Shown here: piece after piece, positions 6,938-11,659 of the stretch
Layout of the letters: each line of letters starts with the position of its first letter
Position numbering within the stretch: position 1 is the stretch's first letter
DNA from: Verrucomicrobiota bacterium
GTDB lineage: Bacteria; Verrucomicrobiota; Kiritimatiellia; B70-G9
Length of the DNA: 11,659 nucleotides
Direction: 5' to 3'
Assembly (NCBI GenBank): GCA_003641465.1
Contig: QNAJ01000025.1
Span: 1-11,659, forward strand
Position numbers and translations under genes: made by a program
Notes under the pieces: model-generated
Seen by the model: the letters and a program-made list of their open reading frames with translations, nothing else
Told to the model about the DNA's origin: nothing
Database searches by the model: none

Positions 6938-9031
6938 TCAATGGAACCAGGTCCATTGCAGCAGCTTGACCGCCAGAAGCAACACCGCCACCGCGCCCAG
7001 CACCATCAGACGCACATTCCAACGTGGCACGAACCGGCTCTCCGCAGGATAGCGCGGGCGGTAGGTAAAGAATCTCCGTTGCCAGCGGGAAAGACGCATC
7101 TGTGCATTGATACCCCAACCGGAGCCTTCCAGAAGTGAACTCAGATCGGCACGCCGCAGGCGCAGCTCCGCCACGATCATTCCCGGCAGAAGCACCGCCG
7201 CAACCGCCGCGCCGATACCGCTGACGATCTGCCACCACTTCAACGCACTCAAGGTCTTGACGATGTAGGCCACCGAAGACCCTACCGCTGCCAAGGCGAT
7301 TCCCCCGCCGGCCAGAATGCCTCCGGCAGCCATGCCTGAAGTTATCGGGACCTTCTCCCGGCCTGCAGCCACTGCCTCAAGTTTCTGCTCCGCGGCCGAA
7401 GTCATCTGCTCGAACCGGCGGGCAAGCGCTTCCCCTATTTTCCGGAAAGGCGACATTACCGCCTCCCACAGGCTCACCGGATAATCCACGATTTCCTTTA
7501 CCTCAGCGACCCATTCGCTCCCGTCAACATGCCGGAAAACACCCCGCTTGCCCTGCCTCAAGTTGCCCCGGGTACCCCATGTCACCGGCACCGCGACTTC
7601 CAGTTCCGACTGCGGACGCTCCCGTCGGATCTGCACGTACATGGTGAACAGTGGATTCCGGGCCGCCGCCTGCTTGTGCACCGTACGGTCGGTCACCCTC
7701 ACCGCCAGCCGGAAAACCCGGCCGTCCATCACCAACTCACCCTCTTCGAACATCGCCCGCCGCTCGGCGTCATAGAGATAGGGGAAACTCACGAAATTGT
7801 TCACCAGCGCCACCAGGTTGCGCTGGTACAGGGCCAACTTCTCTGCCTTCCTCAATCCCTCCATATCGATCGCCGTAGCCTCACCCCGCTCGAAGTACTT
7901 ACCCAGCTCCTCATCATAGCCAGCTTCGGCATAATCCCGGACGCGATCCTCTACGGCGCGCAGTTCCGGCGCCGGACAGGCATCCAGCCAACGCCCGTAT
8001 TCCTGCACCCGGCTCCGGATATCCGCCCACTGTTCGGCGGTTATCGCCACCGTGCCAGGACCCAGCAGCCGCTCGACCACGCTTTTCCAGAAACCCTCGA
8101 TCCGCGCCCGCCACTCGCGGTTCACCACCGCGGACAGCTCCAAAGTACCGTCATCCCGCGGCTCCGCCGGCAGACACTTCACCAGCAGGTCCCGCAACTC
8201 CGCCGCAGTCATTGCCCGCACCCGATCCCGTTCTCCTTCCGCCAGCGGCCACAACCATTCGCGTGCGAATGGAGCCACAGACACCATCTCGCAGGCCGCG
8301 AAGTACCGCTCAAGAATTTCCTCCACTTCCTTGTAGGCGCGGTAAGCTGCCGCCGCCCTGCTCCCCAGCCCGGACCGTTGCGCGGCTTCGCCTTCCTTCT
8401 CCGCCCAACGCCGGTACTCGCGGGCGCGCGCGACGAACTGATCCACCTGCTCCCGGGTGACCCCGACTCCACCGCCGGGATGCTCCTTCCCGCCGGTGGC
8501 TGCGATTACCGCCTCGACGAATTCCCGTAATCGTCCATCCACCGCTTGCGGCAGCAGGACCCCCGTCTCGCTGACCGGCTGCCGCTCGTAGCGGCGGCGT
8601 GCCTCGCGAATCCGGGCTACCGTAACAACGTCATTCACCGCTCCACCCGAGGCGCGGATCCGTTGAAGCGTCTCTCGTATCTCTCTGCCGTCGGGATGAT
8701 CGCCGTTGATCGCCGACTCCGCCACGCCGTCACGCCCTTCCATCAGACCCGAATAGTCCCGCAATACATCCAGCGTCCATCTGATCGCGGTGCGCAGTTC
8801 CCCCGCCTTTATCAGGCCGTCGTGATCGCAATCCACGTATTCCAGAAAGGCACGATCCGCCCGTAGAGATACGATTGGCGCCGCGTTGGCCACCCACAGC
8901 GCTTCATCCATGTCCAAGGCCCACTGCAGGTCCTCCACCTCGCTCACCACCAGTTGACACGTCCGTCCCAGGCGGGCGAAAATCGGACGGCGACGGCGAG
9001 AGGAAGATTTTTCCGATTCGCGGGTCTTCAT
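6938..9031 (-). CDS. EF-hand membrane protein of unknown function
   Basis: I cannot name a function for this 697-residue protein. Near the N-terminus, D67-C-D69-H-D71-G-L-I-K-A-G-E78 matches the 12-residue EF-hand calcium loop at its key positions (1, 3, 5, 6, 8 and 12). It is followed by a helix (LRTAIRWTLDVL). The middle 450 residues are charged, mainly helical and contain a repeat (190-212 resembles 329-351, both with T-x-E-Q and E-Y-x-R-W). Hydrophobic stretches at about 565-592, 600-620 and 672-693 should be membrane segments, the last almost at the C-terminus. There is no signal peptide, so the large N-terminal part is probably cytoplasmic. The ATG at 9031 lacks a good Shine-Dalgarno site, and a stop closes the frame just upstream. 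M41 is an alternative start. The start overlaps the 5' end of the divergent protease reading frame. Confidence 0.8.
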   Translation of the reverse strand: MKTRESEKSSSRRRRPIFARLGRTCQLVVSEVEDLQWALDMDEALWVANAAPIVSLRADRAFLEYVDCDHDGLIKAGELRTAIRWTLDVLRDYSGLMEGRDGVAESAINGDHPDGREIRETLQRIRASGGAVNDVVTVARIREARRRYERQPVSETGVLLPQAVDGRLREFVEAVIAATGGKEHPGGGVGVTREQVDQFVARAREYRRWAEKEGEAAQRSGLGSRAAAAYRAYKEVEEILERYFAACEMVSVAPFAREWLWPLAEGERDRVRAMTAAELRDLLVKCLPAEPRDDGTLELSAVVNREWRARIEGFWKSVVERLLGPGTVAITAEQWADIRSRVQEYGRWLDACPAPELRAVEDRVRDYAEAGYDEELGKYFERGEATAIDMEGLRKAEKLALYQRNLVALVNNFVSFPYLYDAERRAMFEEGELVMDGRVFRLAVRVTDRTVHKQAAARNPLFTMYVQIRRERPQSELEVAVPVTWGTRGNLRQGKRGVFRHVDGSEWVAEVKEIVDYPVSLWEAVMSPFRKIGEALARRFEQMTSAAEQKLEAVAAGREKVPITSGMAAGGILAGGGIALAAVGSSVAYIVKTLSALKWWQIVSGIGAAVAAVLLPGMIVAELRLRRADLSSLLEGSGWGINAQMRLSRWQRRFFTYRPRYPAESRFVPRWNVRLMVLGAVAVLLLAVKLLQWTWFH

Positions 9032-9185
9032 GGCTGTATCTCATACATTAAACCGGCACCGCCCGCAATCCTGCATACACGGCGCTCACCGCCTGATCCT
9101 CCCCGCTTTCTTTCTCACTCTCTACCTGTTTCCGACGGCCGGATGCCTGGCAAGCGGGGATCCGGTAAAATCCGCACTCATCTGA
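9030..9185 (+). pseudogene. Probable detached N-terminus of the CPBP protease, ended by in-frame TGA
   Basis: In the frame of the protease that follows, the stretch before the TGA at 9183-9185 encodes a leader-like sequence: RLILPAFFLTLYLFPTAGC, then LASGDPVKSALI, then stop. A hydrophobic core before T-A-G-C resembles a lipoprotein signal peptide, although the -3 residue is T rather than the usual L. Directly after the stop the same frame reads DLIPGGGHLYLGETATALGY and runs into the ATG at 9255. The third codon positions are GC-rich on both sides of the TGA, as in a real gene. The upstream limit is uncertain. The only ATG in frame is at 9030, where it overlaps the divergent gene's start codon and has no Shine-Dalgarno site. 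The coding start could lie nearer 9093 at a CTG. Confidence 0.5.
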
Positions 9186-9254
9186 GACCTGATCCCGGGA
9201 GGCGGCCACCTCTACCTCGGCGAGACCGCAACCGCGCTCGGCTACGCCGGAACC

Positions 9255-9989
9255 ATGGGTGCACTGGCAACGGCAGGGGGGTGGCTGCAGAACCGCAACG
9301 ACCACCTTGACCGCCCGGACGAGATCAACAGCTTCTATCTGCTGGCAATCAAGGAGTGGGAACTCAGTCTTTTCACCACCTATCGCAATGCGCACCGCAA
9401 GTCCGGACTCAGTCTCCAGGCCGCAGGCATCGACCCCACTCCCACTCCGCAACTGGCCCTCTCTCCCTTCCGCCGGGAAAATCTGCTTAACGGGGCGGTT
9501 CTGGCTGCCGCCGGTCTGGCATTCGGTCTGGTGGCCGCATCGTCTGCAGGAGAGCAGCACCGCTTCGACGACATCCGCCGGGTCGGCATGCTCGGCACCA
9601 CTCTGCACCGTAACGAAGCACTCGCGCTTTACAGCGCGGACGCCCTCTCCATTTCATTGGCCGCCGCGGTGGCCGAGGAAGCATTGTGGCGCGGCATACT
9701 TCAGAATGAGCTGGAAGCCGCACTGGGCCCCCGGCGCGGACTTCAGGCCAGCGCCGCCCTGTTCGGCCTGGCCCACCTTGTGGACCTCGACGGGTCGCTC
9801 TCTATCGGTCGGGCGGCCTTCGGGGCCGCGGCAGGCTGGTACCTCGGCTCTCTCTTCCAGGCCGACCGCCACCGGCTGGCCCGGCCGATCGCGGCGCATT
9901 TCTGGTATGACTTCACGGTCATGCTCGCAGGATTCCTTCTCGATCCGGGTGATAACCCCCTGGAAGTGAAAGTAACCTTCCGTTACTGA
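9255..9989 (+). CDS. CPBP (CAAX/Abi-type) intramembrane metalloprotease, catalytic part
   Basis: CPBP proteins are membrane-embedded metal-dependent proteases related to eukaryotic CAAX protease Rce1. The 244 residues from this ATG carry all the family motifs: E141-E142-A-L-W-R146 (EExxxR), F170-G-L-A-H174 (FxxxH) and H215-F-W-Y-D219 (HxxxD/N). Hydrophobic helices surround them (about 76-95, 126-148, 165-176, 186-203, 212-229). The substrate is unknown. The ATG at 9255 is probably not the natural start. It has no Shine-Dalgarno site, it lies inside a smooth coding stretch, and the frame is open back to a TGA at 9183-9185 with plausible protein on both sides. If the TGA is real and not read through, either a shortened protein is made or the gene is decaying. 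The intact catalytic residues suggest that any inactivation is recent. Confidence 0.8.
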   Translation: MGALATAGGWLQNRNDHLDRPDEINSFYLLAIKEWELSLFTTYRNAHRKSGLSLQAAGIDPTPTPQLALSPFRRENLLNGAVLAAAGLAFGLVAASSAGEQHRFDDIRRVGMLGTTLHRNEALALYSADALSISLAAAVAEEALWRGILQNELEAALGPRRGLQASAALFGLAHLVDLDGSLSIGRAAFGAAAGWYLGSLFQADRHRLARPIAAHFWYDFTVMLAGFLLDPGDNPLEVKVTFRY

Positions 9990-10122
9990 CCCCCGTCTGC
10001 CGCATCCCCATCCTGAGTATCCCTGGAAGGCTATGCTGCCGCCCGCTCCACACCCGAACAACCGCCTTTACGTGATTTCTCCGCTGCGCGGCAACCGAGG
10101 TATGGAATATACTATCCTACCG

Positions 10123-11229
10123 ATGGGCGTCTGTTCCATCTGCGGACAATCCGATTCCCTGATTTCCAGGGAGCTGGGAATCTGCCTCCAATGCATCCGC
10201 GGGAAACCCGCCGAGGCGCGACGCCGGGCCCTGCAGGTTCACCGTCGTGCCCGGAAGCATTTCGGCCTGGAACCCTCACCTCCCCGGGCGGACAGCGGAA
10301 TCCCGTGCGACCTTTGCGTAAACCGATGCCGCATTCCGGAAGGGCGGGCGGGCTACTGCGGCGCACGCTGGAATGAACAGGGAAAACTGACCGGTGCTAC
10401 CGAGAAGCTCGCCAATGTCTCCTGGTATCATGATCCCCTGCCCACCAATTGCGTAGCTGACTGGGTGTGCCCCGGCGGCACCGGTGCCGGTTATCCGCAT
10501 TTCGCCTATTCCCCAGGACCCGAGCACGGATACGAGAATCTTGCCGTGTTCTTCCATGCCTGTACCTTCGACTGCCTCTTCTGCCAGAACTGGCATTTCC
10601 GGTACGAGACACTCCATCCGACCATCCGCCGTGCCGACGAACTGGCTGATGCAGTGGGTGAGCGGACTGCCTGTATCTGCTTCTTCGGCGGTGATCCCGC
10701 TGCCCAGCTTCCTTTCGCTCTGGAGGCGGCCCGACTGGCGCGCGAGCGAGCTCAAGGCCGCATTCTGAGGATCTGCTGGGAAACCAACGGCTCCATGTCG
10801 CCTTCCGGGCTCGACCGGATGCTGGATATCTCGCTGGAATCCGGCGGGTGTGTCAAATTCGATCTCAAGGCGTTCGACGAAACCCTTCATCTGGCACTGA
10901 CCGGCATCACCAACCGCCTCACCTTGGCGAACTTCCGCCGTGCCGCCCGGGGGGCAAGCGAACGTCCTGATCCGCCTCTCCTCATCGCCAGCACACTGCT
11001 TGTACCGGGCTATGTGGACGCCCGCGAAGTACACGCCCTTGCCTCATTCATCGCCGCACTGGACCCGGACATTCCCTACAACCTGCTTGCCTTTCATCCC
11101 GACTTCCTCATGCAGGACTTACCCGTGACAGGACGCGAGCACGCCTTCCGCTGCCTGGACGCTGCACGGCAAGCGGGCCTTCGGCGCGTAACCCTCGGCA
11201 ACCGCCATCTCCTCGATGCCCGCTTGTAG
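10123..11229 (+). CDS. Radical SAM protein of PflA/AmmeMemoRadiSam type with N-terminal zinc-ribbon-like cysteines
   Basis: Radical SAM enzymes use a [4Fe-4S] cluster to split S-adenosylmethionine and start radical reactions. The cluster motif CxxxCxxC is C147-T-F-D-C151-L-F-C154, followed by QNW as in pyruvate formate-lyase activase-like proteins. The SAM-binding GGD is at 189-191, and WETNGS at 219-224 and KFDLKAFD at 245-252 fit the barrel. Two added cysteine sets precede it: C4-x2-C7 with C21-x2-C24 (zinc-ribbon-like), and C62-x2-C65-x3-C69 with C79 (CDLCVNRCRIPEGRAGYCG), the latter typical of AmmeMemoRadiSam and PflX relatives. The substrate is unknown. The start is uncertain: ATG at 10123 puts the first ribbon at the N-terminus, but ATGs at 10102 and 10033 are in frame and none has a well-spaced Shine-Dalgarno site. 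No AMMECR1 or Memo gene is visible here. Confidence 0.85.
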   Translation: MGVCSICGQSDSLISRELGICLQCIRGKPAEARRRALQVHRRARKHFGLEPSPPRADSGIPCDLCVNRCRIPEGRAGYCGARWNEQGKLTGATEKLANVSWYHDPLPTNCVADWVCPGGTGAGYPHFAYSPGPEHGYENLAVFFHACTFDCLFCQNWHFRYETLHPTIRRADELADAVGERTACICFFGGDPAAQLPFALEAARLARERAQGRILRICWETNGSMSPSGLDRMLDISLESGGCVKFDLKAFDETLHLALTGITNRLTLANFRRAARGASERPDPPLLIASTLLVPGYVDAREVHALASFIAALDPDIPYNLLAFHPDFLMQDLPVTGREHAFRCLDAARQAGLRRVTLGNRHLLDARL

Positions 11230-11289
11230 CTGCAGGTGTACCAGCCGCTCTCAGAGAGCCACAATCGGCAAGCACAACGCAGGAACTCT

Positions 11290-11314
11290 CGCAAAGGGCG
11301 CAAAGCACGCAAAG
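11290..11314 (+). repeat. CGCAAAG tandem repeat (three copies)
   Basis: CGCAAAG occurs three times at exact 9-base spacing (11290-11296, 11299-11305, 11308-11314), with GG and CA between copies. Similar short CGCAAAG or CGCAGAG arrays are, as far as I recall, frequent between genes in environmental bacteria. No function is known to me. Confidence 0.6.
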
Positions 11315-11384
11315 ACCGGAGGTCGGCGGCCACGGCAGGGCGGGTTGTTGGGTTGTTCGTTGTTGGTTGTTCGGGGCTGGAGGT

Positions 11385-11408
11385 GTAGTAGCGCCTGTCC
11401 TAAGGCGC
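11385..11408 (+). repeat. REP-like hairpin 1
   Basis: GTAGTA is followed by a 6-bp stem GCGCCT/AGGCGC around loop GTCCTA. It is the left partner of an inverted pair with hairpin 2, 23 pyrimidine-rich bases apart. Confidence 0.7.
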
Positions 11409-11431
11409 ACTTTCTTCTTTCTTGCCTGCAG

Positions 11432-11455
11432 GCCGATTACAACATCGGCCACTAC
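11432..11455 (-). repeat. REP-like hairpin 2
   Basis: On the minus strand GTAGTG is followed by stem GCCGAT/ATCGGC around loop GTTGTA. One further G-C pair is possible at 11431 and 11450. It faces hairpin 1, so the pair has GTAG-type feet outward on both ends (REPIN layout). Confidence 0.7.
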
Positions 11456-11495
11456 ATTCCCCGCCAACGAACAACAATCAACCAGCAACGAACAC

Positions 11496-11518
11496 ATAGT
11501 AGCGCGTGCTATTCGCGC
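11496..11518 (+). repeat. REP-like hairpin 3 (single, slightly degenerate)
   Basis: ATAGTA replaces GTAGTA at the foot, and stem GCGCG/CGCGC is followed by a T-T mismatch and a shortened loop (GCTAT). It starts one base after the TTG inverted repeat ends and is five bases before hairpin 4, in the same orientation, without an inverted partner. Confidence 0.6.
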
Positions 11519-11523
11519 ACAAT

Positions 11524-11547
11524 GTAGTAGCGCGTGTTCTAACGCGC
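11524..11547 (+). repeat. REP-like hairpin 4
   Basis: GTAGTA is followed by stem GCGCGT/ACGCGC around loop GTTCTA. It pairs in inverted orientation with hairpin 5 across only seven bases (ATCTCTT). Confidence 0.7.
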
Positions 11548-11554
11548 ATCTCTT

Positions 11555-11578
11555 GCCGATTAGAACATCGGCTACTAC
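11555..11578 (-). repeat. REP-like hairpin 5
   Basis: On the minus strand GTAGTA is followed by stem GCCGAT/ATCGGC around loop GTTCTA. The stem equals that of hairpin 2 and the loop equals that of hairpin 4, so pair 4-5 is a compact copy of pair 1-2. Confidence 0.7.
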
Positions 11579-11659
11579 ACCCCGACTTTGTGTCACGTCC
11601 TGGTTTCCGTTTGACACTTTGGCCTTCTGACTTCTGATATGTTCCTGGTGTCCCAGGGA

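Larger units (their letters stand above)
11354..11494. repeat. 16-bp inverted repeat enclosing the first REP pair
   Basis: TGTTCGTTGTTGGTTG at 11354-11369 matches the reverse complement of 11479-11494 (TGTTCGTTGCTGGTTG) at 15 of 16 positions. The arms bound a 141-base segment that contains REP hairpins 1 and 2. The arms extend into further TTG/GTT-rich sequence on both sides, so they may be part of a low-complexity repeat rather than exact element ends. Confidence 0.55.
11230..11659. other. Gene-free repeat island after the radical SAM gene
   Basis: No reading frame here looks like protein. The 430 bases are instead packed with short repeats: three CGCAAAG copies, a TTG-rich inverted repeat, and five REP-like hairpins (each entered separately). 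The last 80 bases hold only a weak inverted repeat (GTGTCA at 11590-11595 with TGACAC at 11612-11617) and a small CCTGG/CCAGG palindrome at the window end. The stacking of several repeat families is typical of intergenic regions that tolerate insertion. Confidence 0.7.

Noticed and set aside
7529..8530. 333-residue plus-strand open frame opposite the EF-hand gene
   Set aside because: The translation is rich in P, R and H and has no motif, as expected for the complement of a GC-rich gene; the minus-strand frame has an EF-hand and membrane segments.
9032..9070. Promoter for the EF-hand gene (TTGCGG, 17 bases, TATGAG on the minus strand)
   Set aside because: Only three of six and four of six positions match, and the start would fall almost on the ATG; too weak to call.
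11247..11259. 13-base palindrome GCTCTC-A-GAGAGC after the radical SAM stop as a terminator
   Set aside because: The loop would be too small without losing pairs, and no T-run follows.
11385..11578. CRISPR array
   Set aside because: The units are hairpins in both orientations with irregular spacing of 1 to about 40 bases and no unique spacers of uniform length.
11108..11617. Protein-coding frames across the repeat island on either strand
   Set aside because: They run through hairpins and low-complexity repeats, have no start site or motif, and overlap the end of the radical SAM gene.
11590..11617. GTGTCA/TGACAC inverted repeat as a terminator or site
   Set aside because: Six base pairs around a 16-base loop is expected by chance and no T-tract follows.

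Overview
The window reads as a chromosomal segment of a GC-rich (by eye about 60%) Gram-negative-type bacterium. The outer-membrane assembly protein BamA at the left edge shows a two-membrane envelope. The compact order tRNA-Gln, prs, rplY, pth, rpsF, ssb, rpsR, rplI, dnaB, bamA, together with an EF-hand/C-terminal-membrane hypothetical protein and a PGGG-type CPBP protease, makes me favour the PVC superphylum (Kiritimatiellota, Lentisphaerota or Verrucomicrobiota). That placement is inference from gene content and order, not from a search.

Layout. Positions 1 to 6852, minus strand: a housekeeping block read right to left. It starts with tRNA-Gln(UUG), then prs (PRPP synthetase), a 302-base gap holding a hairpin and a plausible promoter, then rplY (bL25/CTC), pth, rpsF, ssb, rpsR, rplI, dnaB and bamA (cut by the window edge). 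From rplY to bamA the genes are tightly packed, mostly with good Shine-Dalgarno sites, and dnaB and bamA overlap by ATGA. The block supplies nucleotide precursors (PRPP), ribosomal proteins, peptidyl-tRNA recycling and replication proteins (SSB and the DnaB helicase). Positions 6938 to 9031, minus strand: a 697-residue protein of unknown function with a canonical EF-hand loop, an internal repeat and three C-terminal membrane segments.

Positions 9030 to 9989, plus strand: a CPBP (CAAX-type) intramembrane protease whose catalytic motifs are intact. Its N-terminus (a signal peptide or lipoprotein-like leader and a PGGG-x-LYLGE segment) lies upstream in the same frame but is separated by a TGA at 9183-9185. 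This is either a nonsense mutation, a sequence error or recoding. Positions 10123 to 11229, plus strand: a radical SAM protein of the PflA/AmmeMemoRadiSam type with two extra N-terminal cysteine clusters.

Positions 11230 to 11659 hold no convincing gene but a dense stack of short repeats. Five REP-like hairpins each carry a GTAG-type foot and a stem kept paired by compensatory changes. Four of them form two inverted pairs (REPIN/BIME layout), one pair enclosed by a further 16-bp inverted repeat, next to a CGCAAAG tandem repeat. This REP island and the TGA-interrupted protease are the most interesting things in the window.
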